Source: Methanomassiliicoccus sp. UBA345
GTDB lineage: Archaea > Thermoplasmatota > Thermoplasmata > Methanomassiliicoccales > Methanomassiliicoccaceae
Length of the DNA stretch: 64,000 nucleotides
Assembly: GCA_002504525.1 (NCBI GenBank)
Contig: DATD01000035.1
Span: 72,026-136,025 of the forward strand
Direction: 5' to 3'
Program-made: the position numbers and the translations under genes
Part shown: positions 42,885-51,868 of the stretch, in pieces
Layout of the letters: each line of letters opens with the position of its first letter
Position numbering within the stretch: the first letter of the stretch is position 1
Notes under the pieces: generated by a model
Told to the model about the DNA's origin: nothing
The model's database searches: none
The model's input: the letters and a program-made list of their open reading frames with translations, nothing else

Positions 42885-44066
42885 ATGGCGTACAAGGGCA
42901 TGTCGACCAAGGCGGTCCACTCGGGTGAGCGTCCCGAGAGGCCGACGGGCGCGGTGAACACTCCGATATATCAGTCGTCCACGTTCGTGTTCCCTACGGA
43001 CAATCCCAGCACATGGGATGGGGACGCCCCGGAAGGCACGTACATGTACTCAAGGAGGGCCAACCCCACCGTCGAGGTTGCAGAGAGAAAGCTCGCCGAG
43101 CTGGAGTCGGGAAAGCGGTGCCTGCTCTTCTCCTCGGGCATGGCCGCCATATCTTCCATACTGACGGCCTATCTGGCCAAGGGCGACGTCATGATCTCGC
43201 AGGAGGATATATACGGAGGAACCTATGGCTTCCTTCGGAACAATCTGCCGAGAATGGGCATCGAGGTCAGGTTCGGCCCCACCGCCGACACCGACGCTCT
43301 GATCGATGCCATCGCTCCCGGGACCAAGCTGGTATGGATGGAATCGCCCAGTAATCCCCTCATGAGGCTGGTCGACTACCCGGAGGTGGCAAAGGCAGCG
43401 CATGAGCGTGGAGCAATAGTCGTCATTGACAACACTCTTGCGTCGCCAATGAACCAGAGGCCGCTGGAGATGGGGGTGGATATGGTCACGGAGAGCGGGA
43501 CCAAGTACCTTGGAGGACACTCCGACCTGCTGGCCGGAGCGGTGGTCAGCGGCGACTTTGACATCTCGCCCGTCCACGACGCGAGATCGTCCTTTGGCGG
43601 TTCGCTCGATCCCTTCGCATCATTCCTCCTGGAGCGGGGGATGAAGACCCTGCCGCTGCGAATGGAGCGGCACAACCGGAACGGCCTGGAGGTCGCCGAA
43701 TTCCTAGAGGACCACCCTGTGGTGGAGCGCGTCCATTACCCTGGACTGAAGAGCCATCCGCAGCATGCGCTGGCGAAGCGGCTCCTCTCCGGCTGCGGAG
43801 GGCTGATGAGCTTCGAGGTAAAAGGAGGCCGACAGGCCGCCGAGAAGGCCATGAGGTCCATGCGGCTGATCAAGATGGCCACCAGCCTGGGCGGGGTCGA
43901 GAGCCTGGTAAGCATGCCATTGAACACCTCCCACCGACCCCTGCCGCCTGAGGAGCGGAAGAGGCTGGGCATCACCGACTCCATGCTCCGCGTGTCGCTG
44001 GGTATAGAGGATGTCGAGGACCTCAAGGAGGACCTGGATCAAGCACTCAGGGCCTCACAGGCCTGA
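42885..44066 (+). CDS. Cystathionine gamma-synthase/lyase-family PLP enzyme
   Basis: 393 aa. Cys/Met metabolism PLP fold: STKAVHSGERPERPTGAVNTPIYQSSTF (split parts), YSRRANPTVEVAERKLAELE, SSGMAAIS, and the Schiff-base lysine in ESGTKYLGGHSDLLAG. Could be cystathionine gamma-synthase, gamma-lyase or methionine gamma-lyase; neighbours do not decide. The ATG at 42885 follows TTT and the upstream GGATATTGGC has no clear ribosome site. Convergent with the UDG-like gene, overlapping by 12 bases. Confidence 0.92.
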   Translation: MAYKGMSTKAVHSGERPERPTGAVNTPIYQSSTFVFPTDNPSTWDGDAPEGTYMYSRRANPTVEVAERKLAELESGKRCLLFSSGMAAISSILTAYLAKGDVMISQEDIYGGTYGFLRNNLPRMGIEVRFGPTADTDALIDAIAPGTKLVWMESPSNPLMRLVDYPEVAKAAHERGAIVVIDNTLASPMNQRPLEMGVDMVTESGTKYLGGHSDLLAGAVVSGDFDISPVHDARSSFGGSLDPFASFLLERGMKTLPLRMERHNRNGLEVAEFLEDHPVVERVHYPGLKSHPQHALAKRLLSGCGGLMSFEVKGGRQAAEKAMRSMRLIKMATSLGGVESLVSMPLNTSHRPLPPEERKRLGITDSMLRVSLGIEDVEDLKEDLDQALRASQA

Positions 44067-44666
44067 GACGGCCCATACCAGCTTGTCTATCTGGACGGCC
44101 ATGGAGTCGCGCACGCGCAAAGTATCGGCGCCGCGGTCCCGGTTCATCCGCTCCATGAAGCTCGGGAACCAATCGGAGACATGGTTGGACGGCACCGGCA
44201 GCAGGACCAGCGTCAATCCTTCGGTGGAGAAGTTGTTCCTCACCCAGGACCGGGCCGCCTCGCCCAGCGCCACGATGGTATGCGCTCCGTCCTCCATCAG
44301 CGCATCGACCTCGTCGCGAACCGAGGTGGGGGTGAACCTTCCGAGCTCCTCCCTCTCCCCCGCTGGATGCTTGGACAGGTATACGAGATGGCCGAAATGG
44401 AACAGCTTGCTCAGCTCTGCCATCTTCTCGTCCTTCTGGCAATCCCCCAGCTCCTCGAGGAAATTGTCGATGCGCACCAGCAGCCTGCCCGGTTCCGCGG
44501 CGGCGAAGATCATGCGGCGGGCCGAAACGTCATCGAACGTGCGGCTGACCTGATAGATCGGCAGCAGGTGGGGGGAAGGGCTCTCGGCGATGATGATGAC
44601 CCTGACCTGCTCGGGACGGGGGACAATTACCCCTCGCCCCTCCTGCTCCGGCGCTGCTGCTTCCAT
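44055..44666 (-). CDS. Uracil-DNA-glycosylase-like fold protein (tentative)
   Basis: About 203 aa from the internal ATG at 44666. RVIIIAESPSPHLLP near the N-terminus, HTIVALGEAARSWV in the middle and LLPVPSNHVSDW near the C-terminus mimic the three motifs of the UDG superfamily (substrate loop, central strand and SxH-type leucine loop). Catalytic residues are not standard, so activity is doubtful. Assignment is by pattern only. Confidence 0.4.
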   Translation of the reverse strand: MEAAAPEQEGRGVIVPRPEQVRVIIIAESPSPHLLPIYQVSRTFDDVSARRMIFAAAEPGRLLVRIDNFLEELGDCQKDEKMAELSKLFHFGHLVYLSKHPAGEREELGRFTPTSVRDEVDALMEDGAHTIVALGEAARSWVRNNFSTEGLTLVLLPVPSNHVSDWFPSFMERMNRDRGADTLRVRDSMAVQIDKLVWAVSGL

Positions 44667-44818
44667 CGTATCGCTATGGCATCGATGCTGGAACATAAAT
44701 CTCTATGCGAGGCGTCCGCGATCACGCGGTAGGGCCGTCACGTCGCGTCAGAACAGGCAGCTCGCCAGCGCCAGGCCGGCAGGAAACGGTTTAATAACGC
44801 CATCCCATTGTCCGAACG

Positions 44819-46066
44819 ATGATTCAGCGCCCTCGTGGTACCAGGGACTTCGGGCCGGATGAGATGGAGAAGAGGCGCCGCCTTGAGGCCACCATGCGCC
44901 ATGAGGCCGCGCTGTTCGGGTTCCGTGAGATCTCAACCCCCATCTTCGAGCATACCGAGCTCTTCACCCTGAGGTCCGGTCCCAACGTGGTCGAGGAGAT
45001 CTACGCGTTCCAGGACAAGGGGGGCAGGGAGATCTCCCTCCGTCCGGAGCTCACCGCCCCGGCGATGCGCTTCTTCGTCAACGAGATGAGCAATAGCGCG
45101 AGGCCGCTCAAGATGTTCTACTTCGGGCAGTGCTTCCGCTACGAGCGGCCGCAGTCCGGGAGGTTCAGGGAGTTCTTCCAGTTCGGTGCCGAGCTCATCG
45201 GCAACCCCGGCCCGGAGTCGGATGCGGAGGTCATAGCGCTGGCCGCGTCCATCATGCGCCGCATCGGACTGAAGCAGTATACCATCCGCATCGGCCACAT
45301 CGGGGTCCTGCGCAGCATGCTTGCCGAGGCTGGAGTGGGCTCCGAGGCAGCGCCGCTCATCCTGCAGAAGCTGGACAAGAAGGAGTACGACGAGGCCCGC
45401 CAGCGCATGCAGGAGGCCGGAATGGACGATGCTAAGATCGAGAGCGTGGTCGACATCACCAACACCGTCGGCCCGGTCGAAGTGCTGGACAAGGTCTCCG
45501 GGGAAGCTCGCGAGCATCTTATGGGCGTCTTCAACGTGCTGCAGGCCTACGGCTTCGACAACATCCAGGTCGATCTGGGCGTGGTGCGCGGACTCGATTA
45601 CTACACCGGCATGGTGTTCGAGATGGACGCCCCGGTGCTCGGAGCCGAGAAGCAGATCTGCGGAGGCGGCTCCTATTCTCTGACGGAGTTGTTCGGAGGG
45701 GAGAAGACATTCTCCACCGGTTTCGGAATAGGCTTCGACCGCACCCTGCTGGCGCTGGAGAAGGAAGGCCTGGAGGCGCCGCCGCATGGCGTCGATGTGT
45801 ACGTACTGCCGGTCGGGGAGCCGGCCAGGGCGGAGGCTCACCGCATCGCCGCCGAGCTGCGGCAGGCGGGCCTGAGCACCGACATCGACCTGATGGGGAG
45901 AAGCCTCTCCAAGAGCATGAAGCATGCCAACACCATCAATGCGCGCCGCACCGTGATCGTGGGCGAGAAGGAGATGTCGCAGGGCGCGGTGGCCCTCAGG
46001 GACATGATCACTGGCGAGCAGACGATGGTCAAGAGGGACGAACTGGTGGCCACCCTCAAGAAGTGA
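44819..46066 (+). CDS. hisS: Histidyl-tRNA synthetase
   Basis: 415 aa class II synthetase. QRPRGTRDFGPDEMEKR start motif; GGREISLRPELTAPAMRFF (motif 2 part), FRYERPQSGRFREFFQFGAELIG (parts); GVVRGLDYYTGMVFE and the motif 3 GFGIGFDRTLLALE. C-terminal anticodon-binding domain from about 325. TTTAATAA about 25 bases upstream is a probable TATA box. Confidence 0.97.
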   Translation: MIQRPRGTRDFGPDEMEKRRRLEATMRHEAALFGFREISTPIFEHTELFTLRSGPNVVEEIYAFQDKGGREISLRPELTAPAMRFFVNEMSNSARPLKMFYFGQCFRYERPQSGRFREFFQFGAELIGNPGPESDAEVIALAASIMRRIGLKQYTIRIGHIGVLRSMLAEAGVGSEAAPLILQKLDKKEYDEARQRMQEAGMDDAKIESVVDITNTVGPVEVLDKVSGEAREHLMGVFNVLQAYGFDNIQVDLGVVRGLDYYTGMVFEMDAPVLGAEKQICGGGSYSLTELFGGEKTFSTGFGIGFDRTLLALEKEGLEAPPHGVDVYVLPVGEPARAEAHRIAAELRQAGLSTDIDLMGRSLSKSMKHANTINARRTVIVGEKEMSQGAVALRDMITGEQTMVKRDELVATLKK

Positions 46067-46315
46067 TAATAAACGCCCGAGGCCGGCATCTAGGTGGGGA
46101 TTCGGAGGAAAATTGCTTAGGAGGAGAGTTGAGCACCGACCTCAGGCGCTAATACTCCTAATTCTGCCCTTCTATATAATCATATCCCCTATTTGCGTGA
46201 ATCGTCCGACCGCACATTTCTAGCGGAGATCGCTGGCCAGTTCCCTCCACCGAAATGGAATCCATCTGGAAGCTGGTGGCATTCTATGAAGCGCGATGGC
46301 ATCCTGATGTGACGG

Positions 46316-46750
46316 CTACGGGTTCGGCTTCCCCTTCGGCAGGAGGTCGCGCATGATGTCCTGCTCCATGTTGAGCAGGGCGTCGGCCCTCGCTACCATC
46401 GGATGCCCTCTCCGGACGTTGGAGAACGTGGCGCTGCGGAAATGGCCGGACAGCTTCCTGATCTCGGCGAGGTACGGCTGCAGATTGGCCGCGCGGCAAG
46501 CATATTGTCCATTCACCTGGCGCACCATCAGCTCGGAGTCGCTGATCACCTCGACCTCATCCGCGCCGAGATCCTTCGCCTCCTTCAGCGCGGCGATCGC
46601 TCCCCGGTACTCGGCCACGTTGTTGGTGGTGCGCCCGATGTAGCGGGCGTATTCCTTGATGACCCTGCTTCCGTCGGTCACCACCACCGCGAACGCCGCC
46701 GGCCCGGGATTGCCCCTGGAGCCGCCATCGGTGTACACCAGCACTTTCAT
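46316..46750 (-). CDS. rnhA: Ribonuclease HI
   Basis: 144 aa. Catalytic residues visible: D8 ([12 protein letters not shown]), E47 (NNVAEYRGA), D71 ([14 protein letters not shown]) and D123 (RADALLN). Archaeal/Bacillus-type short RNase HI lacking the basic protrusion. Removes RNA from RNA-DNA hybrids. Its start overlaps the panD stop by four bases. Confidence 0.94.
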   Translation of the reverse strand: MKVLVYTDGGSRGNPGPAAFAVVVTDGSRVIKEYARYIGRTTNNVAEYRGAIAALKEAKDLGADEVEVISDSELMVRQVNGQYACRAANLQPYLAEIRKLSGHFRSATFSNVRRGHPMVARADALLNMEQDIMRDLLPKGKPNP

Positions 46751-47124
46751 CCGCTCACCGACGGATCCGATGGACCGGGCGCATGCAGCGTCTTGACCCT
46801 ATGGTTCTTGCTGTTCACCAGGACGATGTTCGGCCGCACCGGGCGGTCGGTGATCTCGAATGCCATGATGATGATGCGGTCGCCTGGGCTGACCAGATGG
46901 GCCGCCGCTCCGTTGACGCATATGATGCCGGAGCCCGGTTCCCCCTCAACGGTGTACGTCTCGAACCTGGCGCCGTTATCCACGTCGGAGACGAGGACCT
47001 TCTCTCCGGCCCAGATGTCCGCCTCGTCCAGGAGCTCCTTGTCTATGGTGATGCTCCCGATATAATCAGGGTCGGCCTGGGTCACCACCGCGCGGTGGAT
47101 CTTGCCCCGAAGGAGGACACGCAT
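46747..47124 (-). CDS. panD: Aspartate 1-decarboxylase PanD (pyruvoyl type)
   Basis: 125 aa. [20 protein letters not shown] contains the self-cleavage site G23-S24 that yields the pyruvoyl group; NNGARFETY is here [18 protein letters not shown], and [22 protein letters not shown] is the classic PanD core. Makes beta-alanine for coenzyme A. This is the bacterial form; most euryarchaea are thought to use the PLP enzyme MfnA instead, so horizontal acquisition is likely. Coupled to rnhA. Confidence 0.95.
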   Translation of the reverse strand: MRVLLRGKIHRAVVTQADPDYIGSITIDKELLDEADIWAGEKVLVSDVDNGARFETYTVEGEPGSGIICVNGAAAHLVSPGDRIIIMAFEITDRPVRPNIVLVNSKNHRVKTLHAPGPSDPSVSG

Positions 47125-47214
47125 GATATATGATGAAAGAACCGAGGTTCAAGAACCTTACTATGTTCCATCGTACCTCTCCCCTCATTATCCACGGCGG
47201 CCTGCCCGGACAAG

Positions 47215-47259
47215 CTATTTATGGGAAATGGGTGTTACCTATGAGTTAAGTCGTAACAC
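47215..47259 (+). promoter_or_regulatory. TATA box and NikR-like inverted repeat
   Basis: CTATTTATGG at 47215-47224 is a probable TATA box. GTGTTAC (47232-47238) and GTAACAC (47253-47259) form a perfect inverted repeat with a 14-base spacer, covering the predicted transcription start just before the importer operon. From memory, GTGTTAC-N13/14-GTAACAC is the NikR (nickel) operator described for deltaproteobacteria and some methanogens. Binding would block transcription. Confidence 0.7.
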
Positions 47260-47271
47260 TAAGCGATTCAG

Positions 47272-48204
47272 GTGATAAAGACGAACAAGAAAGGAGTTTT
47301 CGCGATCACAGTGGTGGCCGTGCTCATCGTCGCCAGCATGGCCGGCGCTATCATCCTTTTGCAGGACGCCCCCGCCGAGGATCCGGGGGACCTTAAGCTT
47401 ACTGTGGTGGATGACAGGGGAAAGAGCGTGTACTTCGCCGATTCCCCCCAGACGATAGTCTCCCTCGGCTCATCGTTCACCGAGATCATCATTGCTCTGA
47501 ACGAGAGCGACCGACTGGTTGGTGTCGACTATTCCGGCGCTGCTCTGGAGGGCATTCCGGAGAACGTGACCGACCTGGGCAAGACGAGCACCCTGTCCAT
47601 GGAGTCGCTGCTGTACCTAGAGCCGGATGTTGTCATCATATGGAACTTCTCAATGTATGCGTCACTGATCGAGGACATGGAGGACAAGGGCCTCAAAGTG
47701 GTCGCCTACTACCCCAAGAATGTGAGCCAGGTGCTCTCCACCATGGAACGCATCGGCGACATGCTGGGCGCTAACGCTACCGCTGTGGTCGATTCCATGA
47801 AGGCCAGAGTGAATGCGGTGGTGGAGAGGACCGCCAGCTTGACCGACGATCAACGCACCAGGGTGTACCTCGAACTGACAAGCATGAGCGGGCAGACCGT
47901 TGGAAGCGGCACTCTCAGCCATGAACTGATCACCATGGCCGGAGGCGCCAACATCTTCGCCAACAGCACCAGCAACTTCCTCGCCAATCGGGAGCATGTG
48001 ATAGACCGCAACCCGGAGGTCATAGTGGTGGAGAACTCATCGCCACACGATGAGCAATACTTCAGAGGCGCTTATGCCTCCACGGACGCGGTTATGAACG
48101 ACAGGATCCACCGCATCGCCGCCGGGACGCTCACTACCTCCCCCCGACTGGTCGATGCATTGGAGGACCTGGCACGCTGGCTTCAGCCCGAGCTGTTCCC
48201 GTGA
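47272..48204 (+). CDS. Cobamide/iron-type ABC substrate-binding protein (BtuF-like)
   Basis: 310 aa, GTG start. One N-terminal membrane/signal segment (GVFAITVVAVLIVASMAGAIILL is its core, shown in part), then a Peripla_BP_2 fold: TIVSLGSSFTEIIIALNESDRLVGVDY, LLYLEPDVVIIWNF and a long helix linking two lobes; NPEVIVVENSSPHDEQY near the end. Captures a corrinoid, siderophore or metal chelate outside the membrane for the permease downstream. The NikR-like operator suggests a nickel or cobamide cargo. First gene of a four-gene operon. Confidence 0.88.
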   Translation: MIKTNKKGVFAITVVAVLIVASMAGAIILLQDAPAEDPGDLKLTVVDDRGKSVYFADSPQTIVSLGSSFTEIIIALNESDRLVGVDYSGAALEGIPENVTDLGKTSTLSMESLLYLEPDVVIIWNFSMYASLIEDMEDKGLKVVAYYPKNVSQVLSTMERIGDMLGANATAVVDSMKARVNAVVERTASLTDDQRTRVYLELTSMSGQTVGSGTLSHELITMAGGANIFANSTSNFLANREHVIDRNPEVIVVENSSPHDEQYFRGAYASTDAVMNDRIHRIAAGTLTTSPRLVDALEDLARWLQPELFP

Positions 48205-48286
48205 GCAGGTCAAACCCCTTCTTCCATTTTCATTCTGGCCTTGGATGCATGAGCTAATAAATCATGATGGTTATGCCGGACGCACC

Positions 48287-49327
48287 ATGGACGCGGTGGA
48301 CGTAGCCTCTATACAGAAGAAGAAGTTCGCTCGCTGGGGAGCGATCACTGCCGCGATGGCTGTGGGGCTCGTTCTCACTCTATTGATCTCACTGAACATC
48401 GGCGCGGTGAACTATCCTCTCGATATCATAATGGACGTGCTGACCGGAGGGGGCACCAATGCACAAAGACAGATAATACTGGAAACCCGCCTTCCTCGCA
48501 TCATCCTCGCTGCGCTGGTGGGCGCCGCTCTGGCAGTGGCCGGCGCGGCCATGCAGGGCGTGTTCCGCAATCCCATGGCGTCGCCCTATGTGCTGGGGAT
48601 CTCGTCGGGCGCGGCGTTCGGCGCCTCCCTGGCGATCGTGCTGGGCATATCCTGGCTACCGGGCCAGTTCGCCGTTCCGTCGATGGCCTTCCTGTTCTGC
48701 TTCCTCACGCTCTTCCTGGTCTACGCGATATCGAGGACCAAGGGAGGCTTCGTGCCGGTTGAGACGCTGCTGCTGGCAGGCATAGCGGTCGGAGCCTTCT
48801 TCACGGCTCTGGTATCGCTGATGAAGTATTTCGCCGGCGATAATCTGGAGGTCATAGTGTTCTGGATGATGGGCGGGCTGTGGCAGGCCGAGTGGAAGGA
48901 TGTGGTGATCAGCCTCCCGATGATAATCGCTGGAACAGCGATACTGTGGCTGCTGTCTCGGGACCTCAACACCATGATGGTGGGCGAGGAGCATGCCCTT
49001 CACCTCGGGCTTAACGTCAACAGCGTCCGCCTGATCGTCCTGCTCGCCGCCTCCCTGGTCACCGCTGCGGCGGTGTCGGTGAGCGGTATCATCGGCTTCG
49101 TCGGCCTGGTGATACCGCATGTGGTCCGCCTGCTGGTCGGTCCTGACCACCGCATCCTCATCCCCGTCTCGCTTCTGGGGGGCGCCATATTCATGGTATG
49201 GACCGACACCCTGGCACGTACTATCATTTCCCCCGCGGAACTGCCGGTTGGAATAATCACCGCGCTGGTGGGCGCGCCCTTCTTTGTATACCTGATCATA
49301 TCCCGCCGCAGGAAGATGGGGTGGTGA
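48287..49327 (+). CDS. FecCD/BtuC-family ABC permease
   Basis: 346 aa from the ATG at 48287. About ten membrane helices. LETRLPRIILAALVGAALAVAGAAMQGVFRNPMASPYVLGISSGA (parts) is the FecCD signature; GFVGLVIPHVVRLLVGPDHR is the coupling-loop motif. Moves vitamin B12, siderophore or metal chelates inward. An earlier frame start only overlaps the previous gene. GTG of the ATPase follows after one base. Confidence 0.93.
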   Translation: MDAVDVASIQKKKFARWGAITAAMAVGLVLTLLISLNIGAVNYPLDIIMDVLTGGGTNAQRQIILETRLPRIILAALVGAALAVAGAAMQGVFRNPMASPYVLGISSGAAFGASLAIVLGISWLPGQFAVPSMAFLFCFLTLFLVYAISRTKGGFVPVETLLLAGIAVGAFFTALVSLMKYFAGDNLEVIVFWMMGGLWQAEWKDVVISLPMIIAGTAILWLLSRDLNTMMVGEEHALHLGLNVNSVRLIVLLAASLVTAAAVSVSGIIGFVGLVIPHVVRLLVGPDHRILIPVSLLGGAIFMVWTDTLARTIISPAELPVGIITALVGAPFFVYLIISRRRKMGW

Positions 49328-49328
49328 A

Positions 49329-50123
49329 GTGAAGCTCAGCGTGCAGGGGGTCTCGTTCAGCTACCGTTCGGAGGATGTCGTCAACGACGTGAGCTTCGAA
49401 GCGGGAGAGGGCCAGATCATCGGGATCCTCGGACCTAACGGTTCAGGAAAGACGACCCTTCTGAAATGCATCAATCGGGTGCTTTCCCCGCACAAGGGCA
49501 CTGTTCTCCTTGACGGTGTCGATTACCATGAGCGGACAAGAAAGCAGATCGCCCGGCAGATCGGAGTGGTGCCGCAATCGGCGAACTCCAGCTTTCCGTT
49601 CACCGCCCTGGACATCGTCATGATGGGCCGCAACCCTGAACTGGAGCGTTTCGAGAGGGAGAAGGAGAGCGACCTGCAGATCGTCAGCAACGCGATGGAG
49701 ATGACCAACACCGCCTTCCTGGCCAGCCGCCCCATGGACCAACTGTCCGGTGGCGAGAGGCAGAGGGTGATCATTGCCCGAGCGTTAGCACAGCGGCCCA
49801 AGATCCTGCTGTTGGACGAGCCGACCCTGCACCTGGACGTCAATCACCAGATGGAGATCCTTGACCTGATATCGAGGCTGGCGCGGGAGGAGAGGATGCT
49901 GGTGATAATCGTCACCCACGACCTGAGCCTGGCGGCGCGGTACTGCGACCGCATCATCATGCTCCGCAAGGGATGCATAGTCTCCGCTGGCGATGTCACT
50001 CACGCGCTCACCAAGGAGAACATGGCCAAGGTGTTCTCCATCGATGCCACTATCTATTACGATGAGCGTATCGGAACGCATAACGTGGCCGTGATCGGCG
50101 CGATCAGGGAGAGGACGGAATGA
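49329..50123 (+). CDS. BtuD/FecE-family ABC ATPase
   Basis: 264 aa, GTG start. Walker A GPNGSGKTTLLK, Q-loop in IGVVPQSANSSFPFTALD, signature LSGGERQRVIIARAL, Walker B ILLLDEPTLHLDVNHQ, H-loop VTHDLSLAARYCD. Powers the preceding permease. Stop overlaps the start of the next small gene by four bases, so that gene belongs to the same transport operon. Confidence 0.94.
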   Translation: MKLSVQGVSFSYRSEDVVNDVSFEAGEGQIIGILGPNGSGKTTLLKCINRVLSPHKGTVLLDGVDYHERTRKQIARQIGVVPQSANSSFPFTALDIVMMGRNPELERFEREKESDLQIVSNAMEMTNTAFLASRPMDQLSGGERQRVIIARALAQRPKILLLDEPTLHLDVNHQMEILDLISRLAREERMLVIIVTHDLSLAARYCDRIIMLRKGCIVSAGDVTHALTKENMAKVFSIDATIYYDERIGTHNVAVIGAIRERTE

Positions 50124-50449
50124 CATCGAAAGTGGAGGTCGAGGCGAACATCTGCTCGCACCGGACCGTCATAGAGGTCACTGACAAGGGGGACGGCAAC
50201 ATGGCAGTGCATATCGACACGGACTGCTCGAGCGTCCAGACCTATGCTGAGATGGTCTCCGAGCTTACCCCGGGCGATTACTCGGACTGGTCCGATTCCA
50301 AGGTGTGGGAGATGGCTGCCCAGGCCGGTCTGACCACCACCTGTCTGGTCCCGGTCGCCCTGATCAATGCCTGCTGGGTGGAATCAGGCATGATGTCCAA
50401 GCGGCTGGCCCTGAAGGAGGGGCCGCTCTGCATCCGGTTCATCGAGTAG
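50120..50449 (+). CDS. Small Cys-containing protein, paralogue of the one at 4023
   Basis: 109 aa. VEANICSHRTVIEV at the start, HIDTDCSSVQTYAEMV in the middle, TTTCLVPVALINACWVESG near the end: the same order of cysteine motifs as the gene at 4023 (DUF6951-like, number from memory). In the operon of a corrinoid/metal importer with a 4-nt overlap to the ATPase. A metallo- or cofactor-binding helper is a fair inference; no direct evidence. Confidence 0.75.
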   Translation: MTSKVEVEANICSHRTVIEVTDKGDGNMAVHIDTDCSSVQTYAEMVSELTPGDYSDWSDSKVWEMAAQAGLTTTCLVPVALINACWVESGMMSKRLALKEGPLCIRFIE

Positions 50450-50494
50450 TGACGTTTATTAGCCTCCGGCAGCCCTGTTGAATAGGGTGACGGG

Positions 50495-51589
50495 TTGGGC
50501 GGAAGCACCGTTTTCCTGTATCATGACGATTTCATGAAGTATCAGTTCGGAGCGAAGCACCCGTTCCAGCCGGTGAGGGAAAGGATGACGCTGGACACGC
50601 TGCGCTCCCTAGGCGTCTTCGATGATGACAACCGAGTAATCGTCCCTGAACCGGTGGACGCCGAGACGCTCCAGACCGTCCACCTCGCCGGATATATCGA
50701 GCGGGTCAGGACGATGTCGCAGAGAAGGGGGCTTCTGGATTACGGCGACACCCCTGCCGGTCCGGGACTGTACGAGGGCGCGCTGGCCGCTGTCGGCGCC
50801 ACCGTTGACGCTGCGAGGGGCATTGCCCGGGGCGAGTTCGAACACGCCTTCAATCCTGCCGGGGGGCTGCATCATGCGCATCCCGCCCGCGCTTCCGGCT
50901 TCTGCGTGTTCAACGACATCGCGGTGGCAGTGCGGGTGCTGCAGAGGGAGTTCGGCATCGGGCGGGTGGCCGTGATCGACATCGATGCTCATCACGGCGA
51001 CGGGACGCAGGAGATATTCTATGATGAGGATGTGCTCACGATCTCGCTGCATCGCTACGGCGGAGGATTCTTTCCCGGTACTGGAGAAGCGGACGAGATC
51101 GGCGAGATGGAGGGGCGGGGGCGAAATATCAACGTGCCATTGCCCGGCGGCACCGACGACAACCTGTTCCTGCACGCCTATCGCTCGATCGCGGTCCCGG
51201 CGCTACGCGCCTATCGGCCGGAGATGATAATCCAACAGTTCGGAGTGGACGGCCACTACCGGGACCCGCTGGCGGACATGGGGTACACCACCCGTGGCTA
51301 CGCCGAGGCGGCGAGGCTCACTCACGATCTGGCGCACGAGCTGTGCGACGGGAAGCATCTCGTGGTGGGCGGCGGCGGATACGGTCTCGACGCGACAAGG
51401 AGGGCGTGGAGCATCATGTACTGCACCATATCAGAGGCGTCGCATGTTGACGGCGGCCTCATCACGGGCCTTCACGACCGCGAGGCGCCGCTCTCGGACC
51501 GCGCCACGGCCGAGGAGGTGATGGACATCATCGAGGAGGTGAAGCAGCGCTCCCTGCCCCTGGTGGAGAGTGTGATACGCTACGCTTGA
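50495..51589 (+). CDS. Histone deacetylase/AcuC-family protein
   Basis: 364 aa, probable TTG start. Arginase/deacetylase fold: NPAGGLHHAHPARASGFCVFND (two catalytic His; parts shown), VIDIDAHHGDGTQEIFYD (zinc Asp and His), QFGVDGHYRDPLADM (second zinc Asp) and VVGGGGYGLDATRRAW. Deacetylates acyl-lysine or small amides. Archaeal targets could be Alba, acetyl-CoA synthetase or polyamines; not shown. Between the importer operon and tRNA-Asp. Confidence 0.93.
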   Translation: MGGSTVFLYHDDFMKYQFGAKHPFQPVRERMTLDTLRSLGVFDDDNRVIVPEPVDAETLQTVHLAGYIERVRTMSQRRGLLDYGDTPAGPGLYEGALAAVGATVDAARGIARGEFEHAFNPAGGLHHAHPARASGFCVFNDIAVAVRVLQREFGIGRVAVIDIDAHHGDGTQEIFYDEDVLTISLHRYGGGFFPGTGEADEIGEMEGRGRNINVPLPGGTDDNLFLHAYRSIAVPALRAYRPEMIIQQFGVDGHYRDPLADMGYTTRGYAEAARLTHDLAHELCDGKHLVVGGGGYGLDATRRAWSIMYCTISEASHVDGGLITGLHDREAPLSDRATAEEVMDIIEEVKQRSLPLVESVIRYA

Positions 51590-51607
51590 CAGCGGAGAAA
51601 TGGAGAA

Positions 51608-51683
51608 TGGCGCCCTGGTCGGGATTTGAACCCGAGTCGGAGCCTCGACAGGGCTTCATGATAGGCCGCTACACTACCAGGGC
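51608..51683 (-). tRNA. tRNA-Asp(GUC)
   Basis: 73 nt (51683-51611) plus encoded CCA at 51610-51608. Acceptor GCCCTGG/CCAGGGC, G73; anticodon loop CTGTCGA with anticodon GTC; T-arm CTCGGG-TTCAAAT-CCCGA type. The outermost anticodon-stem pair (27-43) is A-C. No intron. Strongly similar in D-arm to tRNA-Glu at 23179. Confidence 0.94.
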
Positions 51684-51868
51684 GTAATTCCACCCAAATA
51701 TGTAGGTCATATATATGGCTTTTCCAGTCAAGGGCATCGCTGGGCTCTCGAATCCAAGGATATTCGTCATCACGCGCCTCGCCCGCGCCGCCGCCGGCCC
51801 GCGCGATCGAGATATCGATGGCATCACCTTTATGATGCCGTCCTCGGATAGCAGTCGAGGTGCGCTAA

